From Ghiorsea sp. (GTDB lineage Bacteria > Pseudomonadota > Zetaproteobacteria > Mariprofundales > Mariprofundaceae), in contig JAUZQX010000033.1 of the NCBI GenBank assembly GCA_030950765.1, positions 1 through 5,519 of the forward strand: a DNA stretch of 5,519 nt, written 5' to 3'. The notes beneath the pieces were generated by a model that saw nothing but the letters and a program-made list of their open reading frames with translations, searched no databases and was not told the origin of the DNA. The position numbers were made by a program, and so were the translations under genes. This document shows, in pieces, positions 1 to 5,519 of this stretch. Position 1 is the first letter of the stretch. Each line of letters begins with the position of its first letter.

Positions 1-351
1 ACACAAGAAATCGAATTGCATCTCACAGGTAATATGGAGCGATTTATTTGGTCAATTGATGGGTTAAAGCTTAATGAAGCCAAACCTATTCATTTCCGAA
101 AAGGTGAACGTATTCGTGTGATACTTCACAATGACAGCACCATGATTCATCCCATGCATTTGCACGGCATGTGGTCGGATTTAGAAGCTGAAGATGGCAG
201 TTTTCAGGTGCGGAAGCATACAATAGCTGTACAACCAGCTCAGAGAGTAAGTTTTTTAGTCACGGCAGATGCTGAAGGTCGCTGGGCATTTCATTGCCAT
301 TTATTGTATCACATGGCTGCAGGTATGTTTAGAGAGGTGGTGGTCGCATGA
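1..351 (+). CDS. copA: Copper resistance protein CopA, multicopper oxidase (C-terminal part)
   Basis: This is the 3' end of a multicopper oxidase of the periplasmic CopA/PcoA type. The gene starts before the window; 116 codons and the stop are present, reading in frame from base 1. Two hallmark copper-ligand motifs are intact. HPMHLHGMW (148-174) is the HxxHxH-type motif that supplies type 1, 2 and 3 copper ligands. HCHLLYHMAAGM (292-327) fits HCHxxxHxxxxM, which supplies type 3 ligands and the type 1 Cys, His and axial Met. Together they show the final cupredoxin domain. The preceding ELHLTGNMERFIWSIDG stretch is typical of CopA and not of laccases in general. In the family, CopA is exported and protects the periplasm from Cu(I), by oxidation and copper binding. 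The stop codon overlaps the copB start (ATGA, 348-351), so the two are translationally coupled. A TTG at 16 is in frame but is internal, because the family homology begins upstream of it. Confidence 0.95.
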   Translation, partial: TQEIELHLTGNMERFIWSIDGLKLNEAKPIHFRKGERIRVILHNDSTMIHPMHLHGMWSDLEAEDGSFQVRKHTIAVQPAQRVSFLVTADAEGRWAFHCHLLYHMAAGMFREVVVA

Positions 352-1211
352 GTATTTTTAGGGTATTTTTAATATTGGTGAGTGCATGGCTAGTTTTATC
401 TGTTGCGCAGGCTAAAGAAATGCAAATGGACGTAGTGATGGATGCAGGCAGTGTGATGCAGAACGGCTCTATGCAAGGCGGAGATGCACCAGCAGATGCA
501 CGAAGCTCGGATTATTCTGATGATTATGAATATCGGCACATGGCAGGCTGGGAAGATACGGATGAAATTGTGTTTGGTAAATTGATTGCCGACCAAATGG
601 AGTACCGTTCAAATAATAGCGGTAATAATAGTTTGCGTTGGGATATTCAGGGTTGGCGAGGAACTGATTATCATAAGCTATGGATGAAATTTGAGGGAGA
701 CCAAGAACAATCAACCAAGGTTGGCGTACTGGAGTTGCAAACATTGTACAGCCATGCTGTTAGCCCATTTTGGGATATACAGACGGGCATACGTTTTGAT
801 CAGTCTTATGGCGCAGGAGCAAGTGATCAGCGTATTTTTGCAGTTGTCGGTTTTCAAGGTTTGGCTCCCTATTGGTTTGATCTTGAACCCGCACTGTTTA
901 TTAGTGATAAAGGAGATGTGTCTGCTCGGATAACAGGCACGTATGATTTATTATTTACGCAACGCCTTATTTTACAGCCAAGGCTTGAAATCAACCTCGC
1001 ATTTTCGGATGTGCCTGAGTTTGGTGTTGGTAAAGGCATTAACGATATACAGTTAGGTATGCGTTTACGTTATGAAATGACAAGGGAGTTTGCACCTTAT
1101 ATTGGTGTTGCTCAACAGAAAGCACTTGGCACTACAGCTAACTTCTTGAGATCGGCTGGTGAAACGGCGAATAATGTGTCATTGATTGCGGGGTTAAGAT
1201 GGTGGTTTTAA
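348..1211 (+). CDS. copB: Copper resistance protein CopB, outer-membrane protein
   Basis: The gene encodes 287 residues that match the CopB/PcoB family of outer-membrane copper-binding proteins. Residues 1-22 form a Sec signal peptide with a hydrophobic core ending in AQA. A short Met-rich acidic stretch follows (about residues 25-50, Met roughly every four to six residues), then an acidic linker. From about residue 70 the CopB domain begins, with HMAGWEDTDEIVFGKL and later alternating beta-barrel strands such as the one around GWRGTDYHKLWMKFEGD. The chain ends in GLRWWF, the terminal aromatic residue expected for insertion by the Bam complex. The start is ATG 348, which overlaps the copA stop; GAGG at 334-337 can serve as the ribosome site. 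In Pseudomonas and E. coli plasmid systems CopB/PcoB works together with CopA, probably binding or moving copper at the outer membrane. The Met-rich segment is short compared with the long MDHSxM-type repeats of the classical Pseudomonas protein. Confidence 0.94.
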   Translation: MSIFRVFLILVSAWLVLSVAQAKEMQMDVVMDAGSVMQNGSMQGGDAPADARSSDYSDDYEYRHMAGWEDTDEIVFGKLIADQMEYRSNNSGNNSLRWDIQGWRGTDYHKLWMKFEGDQEQSTKVGVLELQTLYSHAVSPFWDIQTGIRFDQSYGAGASDQRIFAVVGFQGLAPYWFDLEPALFISDKGDVSARITGTYDLLFTQRLILQPRLEINLAFSDVPEFGVGKGINDIQLGMRLRYEMTREFAPYIGVAQQKALGTTANFLRSAGETANNVSLIAGLRWWF

Positions 1212-1273
1212 GCAACCCATTGGTGAATGTGCTAAGGTTGAAGAATACAAAGTTGTAAGATTTTGGTGTCAAT

Positions 1274-1302
1274 TTCACGTTCGTTGGTGCTGAATATATG
1301 AT
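1274..1302 (+). promoter_or_regulatory. Candidate sigma-70-type promoter upstream of the repeat protein
   Basis: A TTCACG box at 1274-1279 (four of six matches to TTGACA) is followed after 17 bp by TATGAT at 1297-1302 (five of six matches to TATAAT). Transcription would start near 1309, giving a leader of about 23 nt ahead of the ATG at 1332. It lies in the 120-bp gap after copB, the longest intergenic gap in the window. This is a visual match only. It suggests that the downstream genes can be expressed separately from copAB. Confidence 0.4.
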
Positions 1303-1320
1303 GAGGGCGTGTAGGTCTAC

Positions 1321-1326
1321 AGGAGG
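1321..1326 (+). promoter_or_regulatory. Strong Shine-Dalgarno site of the repeat protein
   Basis: AGGAGG is a full match to the anti-Shine-Dalgarno core and sits 5 nt before ATG 1332. It is the best ribosome binding site in the window. It fixes the start of the small gene and suggests the product is made in quantity. Confidence 0.8.
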
Positions 1327-1331
1327 CTAGC

Positions 1332-1634
1332 ATGAAAAAAATAAGTGTTGTTATGATGGCATTGTGTGGTGCGGTAGTTTTCACTGCACCAGCATATGCG
1401 AGTGAAATGTCGGATACGGTGCATCGCAAAACGATGGGTGGCTTGCACCACCAAGGGCAAATGAATGAAGACAAAGGTGAAGCATCATCGATGTCGGATG
1501 GTGTACACCGCAAAACAATGGGTGGTTTGCACCATCAAAAACAAGAAGAAAGTTCAGATGAAACTAAAACGCCAGCAGTCATGTCGGATGGTGTTCATCG
1601 TAAAACGATGGGTGGATTAAAACACGAACAATAA
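1332..1634 (+). CDS. Exported small protein with three His/Met-containing tandem repeats (unknown function)
   Basis: I do not recognise this 100-residue protein as a member of a named family. Residues 1-23 form a clear signal peptide (MKK, a hydrophobic core, then APAYA before SE), so the product should reach the periplasm or beyond. The mature chain is almost entirely three copies of a 16-residue unit of the form MSDxVHRKTMGGLHHQ, at residues 26-41, 54-69 and 84-99. They are joined by acidic, polar linkers of 12 and 14 residues. Each copy carries two Met and one to three His; there is no Cys in the mature protein. The start is fixed by AGGAGG 5 nt upstream. It follows copB and precedes a permease, with its own possible promoter at 1274-1302. 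His and Met are common ligands for periplasmic Cu(I)/Cu(II), so a copper-binding or copper-buffering role is a reasonable inference, not a demonstrated function. The repeated basic HRKT core could instead bind a partner protein or surface. Confidence 0.88.
   Translation: MKKISVVMMALCGAVVFTAPAYASEMSDTVHRKTMGGLHHQGQMNEDKGEASSMSDGVHRKTMGGLHHQKQEESSDETKTPAVMSDGVHRKTMGGLKHEQ
1407..1628 (+). repeat. Three coding tandem repeats of 48 bp with spacers
   Basis: Units at 1407-1454, 1491-1538 and 1581-1628 encode the 16-residue repeat. Start-to-start spacing is 84 and 90 bp, both multiples of three. Units 1 and 2 differ at five codons silently and at one with an amino-acid change (T to G). Units 2 and 3 differ at seven codons silently and at two with changes (H to K, Q to E). 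The protein sequence is therefore kept while the DNA drifts, which argues for selection on the encoded peptide and against a recent duplication. Confidence 0.9.
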
Positions 1635-1655
1635 TGTGAGTATGTAGTGCATATG

Positions 1656-1691
1656 TAAGCCTTGTTGCATGTTATTTGGTAACAAGGCTTA
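1656..1691 (+). promoter_or_regulatory. Perfect 11-bp inverted repeat: possible terminator, attenuator or start-site hairpin
   Basis: TAAGCCTTGTT (1656-1666) and AACAAGGCTTA (1681-1691) are exact reverse complements around a 14-nt loop, and a G-U and a C-G pair could extend the stem inward. It begins 21 bp after the stop of the repeat protein, where a terminator would be expected. However, the sequence after the stem (TGCAGCATTA) has no T run, and neither does the opposite strand, so it is not a standard intrinsic terminator. The right arm contains the AAGG that could serve as the ribosome site for ATG 1691, and its last base is the A of that ATG. If that start is used, the hairpin would hide it. 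Stabilising the 3' end of the upstream mRNA is another possibility. Confidence 0.55.
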
Positions 1692-2908
1692 TGCAGCATT
1701 ATGCAGTGATGAAGAGTGACAAGTGGGTTTCAATGAAAAATGATATGACACATCGATGTTCAAGTGATGCTGAAGCAAAGACTTTTTTACAAATAACACC
1801 TGCCATGAGCACACCGCTGGCTTCTATTTTTGGCAGTGGTTTCTTGGTGATTGTGCCAGTATTGGCAAGCAGTGTTGGTCCGTATTCGGTGTTGGCAATG
1901 TTGGTGGTAGCGTTTGTAGCTTTTCAGGCTGGTGCGGTGGTACGACATAATATTTTATGTGCAGAGCCTGTGCTGGAGAAAGGTGAACAGCGAAGTACAT
2001 TAATGTTAGAGCGGTTATCATCTTTTGCGCTTGTCGCTGCTTATATAGTTTCGATTTGTTTGTATGTGCATATATTAAGTTCTTTTGTGTTGAGTGCTTT
2101 TGATATGGATTCGAGTTTTAACAAAAGCCTGTTAACCACAATTATTATTGGCAGCATCACTTTTATTGGTGTGGCAGGTGGTTTAAAACCATTGGAAAAA
2201 ATGGAGAGCTGGGCGTTGTATATCACCCTAGCCATTTTAACGATGTTGTTGCTTGGTTTTGCGATGTATGATGTTCAATATTATATGGATGCGGGCAGTT
2301 TCGTGATGCCAGCCATGCCAGAGCGCTCCACGTGGGAAATGATTACCATTGTCGCGGGTACTTTAATTGTGGTGCAAGGTTTTGAAACTACACGTTATCT
2401 TGGCAATGAGTTTGATAGCCAAACTCGAATCATCGCATCGCGTTGGTCACAATACTTATCTTTAACTGTTTATGTTGTTTTTGTAGCCTTGGCACTGCCG
2501 ATTGTGGTGATATTGAATGGTGACTATGCTGAAAACAGTTTAATTTTATTGGCAGCAGAAGTGTCGGTATTATTGGTTGCACCACTCATTATTGCAGCAG
2601 GGCTGTCGCAATTCTCAGCCGCTGTTGCAGATACATTAGCCGCCACAGCCAATATGACAGAAATGACTGTAGGCCGCGTAAATCAGCGTTGGGGTTATGC
2701 CTTGGTGGGTGGTTTGGCGATGGCATTGGCGTGGTCAGGGTCAACCTTTGCTATTATTACGTTGGCATCGAAAGCATTTGCCTTGTACTACCTGTTACAA
2801 TGTTGTGTTGGTTTTACAGTATGTAAAAACCATATGGAACGATTAAGGTTTATCCTTGTCGGACTGGCTTTATTATTTGTACTTGTTTTTGCTGTACCTG
2901 CTGGATGA
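1691..2908 (+). CDS. Polytopic membrane permease, probably APC (LeuT-fold) superfamily
   Basis: The product is about 405 residues with roughly ten to twelve hydrophobic segments, so it is an inner-membrane transporter. The N-terminal stretch TPLASIFGSGFLVIVPVLAS, with a Gly/Ser-rich break in the first membrane helix, followed by GPYSVLAM, resembles APC-superfamily carriers, where such an unwound helix holds the substrate. A second helix break with QGFETTRYLGNEF follows about two thirds of the way along. Substrate cannot be read from the sequence; I see no NRAMP metal-binding signature (DPGN or MPH). The start is uncertain: in-frame Met codons lie at 1691, 1709, 1733 and 1745, all before the first membrane helix. 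ATG 1691 has AAGG only 3 nt upstream, inside a hairpin; ATG 1733 has a weak GTGGG before it. I give the longest ATG start. The CBS gene follows after 13 bp, suggesting shared function. Its presence in a cop cluster is unusual. Confidence 0.8.
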   Translation: MQHYAVMKSDKWVSMKNDMTHRCSSDAEAKTFLQITPAMSTPLASIFGSGFLVIVPVLASSVGPYSVLAMLVVAFVAFQAGAVVRHNILCAEPVLEKGEQRSTLMLERLSSFALVAAYIVSICLYVHILSSFVLSAFDMDSSFNKSLLTTIIIGSITFIGVAGGLKPLEKMESWALYITLAILTMLLLGFAMYDVQYYMDAGSFVMPAMPERSTWEMITIVAGTLIVVQGFETTRYLGNEFDSQTRIIASRWSQYLSLTVYVVFVALALPIVVILNGDYAENSLILLAAEVSVLLVAPLIIAAGLSQFSAAVADTLAATANMTEMTVGRVNQRWGYALVGGLAMALAWSGSTFAIITLASKAFALYYLLQCCVGFTVCKNHMERLRFILVGLALLFVLVFAVPAG

Positions 2909-2921
2909 TTGAGGGATAACA

Positions 2922-3557
2922 ATGTTACCTGAATTTCGAATTTTTGGACCAGGCATTAGTAATGTGGTTCCCTTAGAGCAGTTGTTTGTGCGAAAAGGTG
3001 TGGAAAAAATAAGCAATAGCCAAAAAATCAAGGAAATTAAAGAAAATCATAGTCATGATGGTTCTTGGCTTACATATCATGCTAAAAGCTTACAAGCCTA
3101 TCAGTCGGCGGACAGTGTAAATGAAAAGAAACATTCACTGAAAGCTTCGCAGGTAATGACTGCGCCAGTTGTGACGCTTGTTGCAAGAGAAGCAGCAGCA
3201 AAAGCACTCAATATTTTAGGGCAAGGACGTTTTCGTCATATTCCGATACTGTCTGCACAGGGTCATTTGATAGGTATGATTTCAGATCGTGATATTTATC
3301 GGTGCAAATGTGGCACGGGAACAGCTTGTTTGTCTTGTGGGAAGGATAAACACAATGTGTTGGTTGAGCAGGTGATGCAAGACAAAGTGTTAACTGCCAG
3401 TGTGGATACCGATGCACGGCATATTGCGCGATTGTTTGTTGAGCAACGTGTGGGTGCTATGCCTGTTGTAGAGGGAGATACACTTGTTGGTATTGTTACG
3501 CGAAGTGATATTTTGCAAGCTGTGATGCTGAATTTAGATTTGGATGTTTGGAAGTAA
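2922..3557 (+). CDS. Two-CBS-domain protein with a four-Cys insert
   Basis: The 211-residue protein has no signal peptide or membrane segment and should be cytoplasmic. The first CBS domain spans about residues 75-126 (VMTAPVVTL, then RFRHIPIL and ISDRDIY); the second spans about 147-203 (VMQDKVLTA, then RVGAMPVV and IVTRSDIL). CBS pairs usually bind adenine nucleotides and control an attached or partner protein. Between the domains is CKCGTGTACLSCGK, a CxCx5CxxC arrangement (Cys 128, 130, 136, 139) that could hold zinc, copper or an iron-sulfur cluster. The first 70 residues form a separate polar, partly basic region that I cannot assign; it includes HSHDGSW. ATG 2922 is preceded by GAGG (2911-2914) at 7-nt spacing and lies 13 bp after the permease stop. 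It may act as a regulatory subunit of that permease, gated by nucleotide and metal (inference). Confidence 0.88.
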   Translation: MLPEFRIFGPGISNVVPLEQLFVRKGVEKISNSQKIKEIKENHSHDGSWLTYHAKSLQAYQSADSVNEKKHSLKASQVMTAPVVTLVAREAAAKALNILGQGRFRHIPILSAQGHLIGMISDRDIYRCKCGTGTACLSCGKDKHNVLVEQVMQDKVLTASVDTDARHIARLFVEQRVGAMPVVEGDTLVGIVTRSDILQAVMLNLDLDVWK

Positions 3558-3571
3558 GATTTGATGGAAGA

Positions 3572-3577
3572 AAGGAG
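3572..3577 (+). promoter_or_regulatory. Shine-Dalgarno site that decides the DUF411 start
   Basis: AAGGAG ends directly against ATG 3578, which is too close for initiation there, and stands 6 nt before ATG 3584, the ideal distance. It therefore selects 3584 as the start and rules out the in-frame TTG at 3548, which would overlap the CBS gene. Confidence 0.7.
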
Positions 3578-3583
3578 ATGAAA

Positions 3584-4048
3584 ATGTGTCAATTAAAGCG
3601 ATTAAAACTTGTGTTAGGACTATTGCTGGCTCCTATGCTTGTGATAGGTGGATTGACGGCTGAGTCTATTGCAGCAGAAGTGGTGATGTATAAAAATCCA
3701 AGCTGTGGCTGTTGCGGAGCTTGGGCGAAACATATGCGGGATGCAGGTTTTGTGGTGAAAGAGGTGCCGCATGAAAACATGGCAGCAGTGAAAGAAAAAT
3801 ACGGCGTATCCGCTGGGTTGGCATCATGCCATACGGCGATTGTGGATGGTTATGTGATAGAAGGGCATGTTCCGGCTTCAGATGTGAAACGTTTGCTTAA
3901 AGAGCGACCTCAGGTTATTGGGCTTGCAGCACCTGGCATGCCTATGCAGTCACCCGGTATGCAAGCAACAGGAAAACCGTCCAAACACTATAGTGTATGG
4001 GCATTTGATAAGCAGGGTGAAGCTAAAGTTTATCATAGGTATGAGTAG
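3584..4048 (+). CDS. Exported DUF411 metal-binding protein (CopG family)
   Basis: The 154-residue product matches the DUF411 family along its full length. Residues 1-31 form a signal peptide (KRLK, a Leu-rich core, then ESIAA), placing the mature protein in the periplasm. The mature part starts with a beta strand and YKNPSCGCCGAW, a thioredoxin-like Cys cluster (Cys 41, 43, 44). Then come SCHTA (Cys 82) and GYVIEGHVPASDVKRLL. The family's Met/Pro tail motif GLAAPGMPMQSPGM follows. The conserved Cys residues are the expected copper ligands; CopG of Pseudomonas aeruginosa and Vibrio cholerae belongs to this family and is tied to copper resistance, with a proposed redox role on copper. Nothing needed for the family fold is missing. 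It lies 26 bp after the CBS gene and 34 bp before the kinase, consistent with one transcript. Confidence 0.92.
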   Translation: MCQLKRLKLVLGLLLAPMLVIGGLTAESIAAEVVMYKNPSCGCCGAWAKHMRDAGFVVKEVPHENMAAVKEKYGVSAGLASCHTAIVDGYVIEGHVPASDVKRLLKERPQVIGLAAPGMPMQSPGMQATGKPSKHYSVWAFDKQGEAKVYHRYE

Positions 4049-4068
4049 TGTTGTGAGAGAGACATAAT

Positions 4069-4098
4069 ATGGCGGGTTGGTTTTGCGTAAATATTTAG
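4069..4098 (+). other. Nine-codon open frame overlapping the kinase start (MAGWFCVNI)
   Basis: ATG 4069 has a purine-rich GAGAGAG about 7 nt upstream, a better initiation context than the kinase's own TTG. It is out of frame with the kinase and stops at TAG 4096-4098, inside the kinase coding sequence. It could be a tiny leader peptide that couples translation into the kinase. Alternatively it is the true kinase start with one base missing: a fifth T in the TTTT run at 4081-4084 would give MAGWFLRKYLALKVG and join the frames. Confidence 0.3.
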
Positions 4099-5519
4099 CA
4101 TTAAAAGTTGGGATACTGTTAAGCCTTATCTTTTTTCTGGTGGCAGTATTTGGCTGGGATTTACTCAGTGATATGCGCCATCTGCAACAAGAAGCGGCGG
4201 TTGTAGAAAATAGTAATCACCAAAGTCACGATTTACATGCGATTGAAATGGGTGTGTACCGTAATATTAAAGTGGTCAATGACTTTCTTATTACGGGAGA
4301 TCATCGGGCTGAAAATGTTTTTTATCAATATCAGCAAAAGCTTGTACAAATGATTGAACAATATGAAACAACATACCAAGACAGCAGTTTAACTGACTTG
4401 ATGCAAAGTGTGAAAAACATCAAAGGTATTGCAGGAAAGGTATTTGTTTTGCCGTTTGCGACAGAAAATATGGAAGGTCCTATTTTTATTGATGAAATAG
4501 CGACAGAAGCCAAGCAAGCTGTTGAGCACCTGACCCGTAAACACCATGCTTTAGATGAACAGGTCAACCGTGCTATGCAAATGATGGCGGGTTTGCGAAT
4601 GGATATGCGCCAAGAAACAGTTGCTTTAATGTTGGTATTATTGCTTAGTTTAGGGTTCTTAGCTTATTTTATTTATAATCAAATCGTACATCCACTTGTG
4701 CAAATGAAAAAGGCTGTGCAACGGGTTGGAGAAGGTAGTTTTGATGTGCATTGTACGGTTGTTTCAGATGATGAAATTGGAGAGTTAGCCAAAGCTTTTA
4801 ATACTATGGGTGAAGCTCTTCAGGAGCGAGAGCAAAAGCTAAATCGAATCCGAAGCCTAGCTGCACATCAAGAAAAAATGAACGCTTTGGGTGTGATGTC
4901 AGCAAGCCTTGCCCATGAAGTAGGCAACCCTTTAGCTTCGGTAGGCATGTTGTTACACATGGCAAAACGCAAGTTGACGCAACAAGATACGCAAGCAGTG
5001 GCTTCACATTTAGACTCAGCCGTCAAAGAAACCGAGCGCATGGAATTGATTATTCAAACAGTGCTGGATTTTGGTCGACATGAATTTGATGTTCGATTTC
5101 ATGAATTCGCGGTGAGACCTGTGATTGCAGATGCTGTTAAACTGGGGCAAATGTCTCCCCAACATAAACGGGTAGTGATTAAAATCAACGAGGGTTCGAA
5201 TATACCTTTGGTGTATGCCTCCAGCAGTATGTTGATGCAGGTGTTGATGAATGTCATTCACAATGCTTGTCATGCATGTCGCGAAAGTGGCGAGGTGCAT
5301 ATTCAAACGATTGAACAAGGTGAACATGTTGTGATTGATGTATGTGATACGGGATATGGCATTGAGAAAAACATGCGTGCATCTATTTTTAACCCTAGCG
5401 TAACCACCAAAGAAAAAGGGGAAGGTACGGGGTTTGGTTTAGCGATAAGCAAAGAGCTGATGGATGCTATGCATGGTACATTATCGCTGCTTGAGGATGC
5501 TGGTCATGGCACATGTTTT
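4083..5519 (+). CDS. Membrane sensor histidine kinase, NtrB/ZraS-like (3' end cut by the window)
   Basis: 479 codons are open to the window end; only the last few residues of the catalytic domain are missing. In order, numbering from TTG 4083: membrane helix 1 (about 6-26), a periplasmic sensor of about 150 residues that looks all-helical, membrane helix 2 (about 180-198), a HAMP domain (about 200-252, with DDEIGELAKAFNTM), and the phosphoacceptor helix with HEVGNPLAS (His 278). The HATPase domain follows, with N box NVIHNACHA (Asn 390 and 394), G1 box DTGYGI (Asp 422), F-box-like FNPSVTTK, and G2 box GEGTGFGL (from Gly 446). The HEVGNPLAS and FNPSVTTK forms are those of kinases paired with NtrC-type, sigma-54-activating regulators, so such a regulator is expected downstream. 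No start ATG is in frame after the upstream stop at 4065-4067; TTG 4083 or TTG 4077 must be used unless a base is missing near 4081. Its signal is unknown, though the operon suggests copper or envelope stress. Confidence 0.9.
   Translation, partial: MRKYLALKVGILLSLIFFLVAVFGWDLLSDMRHLQQEAAVVENSNHQSHDLHAIEMGVYRNIKVVNDFLITGDHRAENVFYQYQQKLVQMIEQYETTYQDSSLTDLMQSVKNIKGIAGKVFVLPFATENMEGPIFIDEIATEAKQAVEHLTRKHHALDEQVNRAMQMMAGLRMDMRQETVALMLVLLLSLGFLAYFIYNQIVHPLVQMKKAVQRVGEGSFDVHCTVVSDDEIGELAKAFNTMGEALQEREQKLNRIRSLAAHQEKMNALGVMSASLAHEVGNPLASVGMLLHMAKRKLTQQDTQAVASHLDSAVKETERMELIIQTVLDFGRHEFDVRFHEFAVRPVIADAVKLGQMSPQHKRVVIKINEGSNIPLVYASSSMLMQVLMNVIHNACHACRESGEVHIQTIEQGEHVVIDVCDTGYGIEKNMRASIFNPSVTTKEKGEGTGFGLAISKELMDAMHGTLSLLEDAGHGTCF

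Noticed and set aside
691..933. 80-codon + strand open frame within copB
   Set aside because: Out of frame inside a well-supported CopB coding sequence, with no recognisable product.
1232..1513. 93-codon open frame on the - strand
   Set aside because: It overlaps the repeat protein antisense and has no signal, domain or coding character of its own.
1407..1628. Regularly spaced repeats that could suggest a CRISPR array
   Set aside because: The repeats are in frame inside a signal-peptide-bearing gene, spacing is a multiple of three, and the units differ mainly by silent changes.
1676..1690. TTG 1676 as the permease start
   Set aside because: It falls within the loop of the inverted repeat with no ribosome site before it; several ATG codons follow before the first membrane helix.
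1691..2908. NRAMP or copper-specific importer identity for the permease
   Set aside because: The DPGN and MPH metal-binding signatures are absent and no Met/His/Cys ligand pattern stands out in the helices; only a general APC-like assignment is supportable.
3548..3583. Longer DUF411 reading frame from TTG 3548
   Set aside because: It overlaps the CBS gene, places a charged stretch before the signal peptide, and ignores the well-spaced AAGGAG before ATG 3584.
5016..5327. 103-codon open frame on the - strand
   Set aside because: It lies wholly inside the histidine kinase catalytic region, whose + strand motifs are unmistakable; no ribosome site or recognisable domain.

Overview
The window looks like part of a copper-handling gene cluster from a Gram-negative bacterium, most likely a proteobacterium with a moderately AT-rich genome. 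The Gram-negative assignment rests on CopB, an outer-membrane beta-barrel protein with a C-terminal aromatic signature, together with a CopA-type multicopper oxidase and two further proteins that appear to be exported. I cannot name the genus from the sequence. All six supported genes lie on the + strand with short gaps, so the region reads as one operon or two closely coupled ones. No mobile element, tRNA, rRNA or CRISPR array was seen.

Layout: (1) 1-351, the last 116 codons of a copA-type multicopper oxidase, with intact C-terminal copper-ligand motifs. (2) 348-1211, copB, coupled to copA by an ATGA stop/start overlap. (3) 1212-1331, a 120-bp gap with a plausible sigma-70-type promoter and a strong ribosome binding site. 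(4) 1332-1634, a 100-residue exported protein that is mostly three copies of a His/Met-containing 16-residue repeat; I do not recognise it. (5) 1656-1691, a perfect 11-bp inverted repeat at the start of the next gene. (6) 1691-2908, a polytopic permease, probably of the APC (LeuT-fold) superfamily. (7) 2922-3557, a two-CBS-domain protein with a four-cysteine insert between the domains. (8) 3584-4048, an exported DUF411 protein with a thioredoxin-like Cys cluster (the CopG family). (9) 4083 to the window end, a membrane histidine kinase of the NtrB/ZraS-like type, missing only its last residues.

Working model (inference): CopA oxidises or detoxifies copper in the periplasm, and CopB sequesters or passes it at the outer membrane. 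The DUF411 protein and the small repeat protein would be further periplasmic copper binders. The permease and the CBS/Cys protein would be a transport and cytoplasmic sensing pair. The kinase would sense the periplasm and probably signals to an NtrC-type regulator beyond the window. The best candidates for something undescribed are the tandem-repeat His/Met protein and the pairing of an APC-like permease with a Cys-cluster CBS protein inside a cop cluster.
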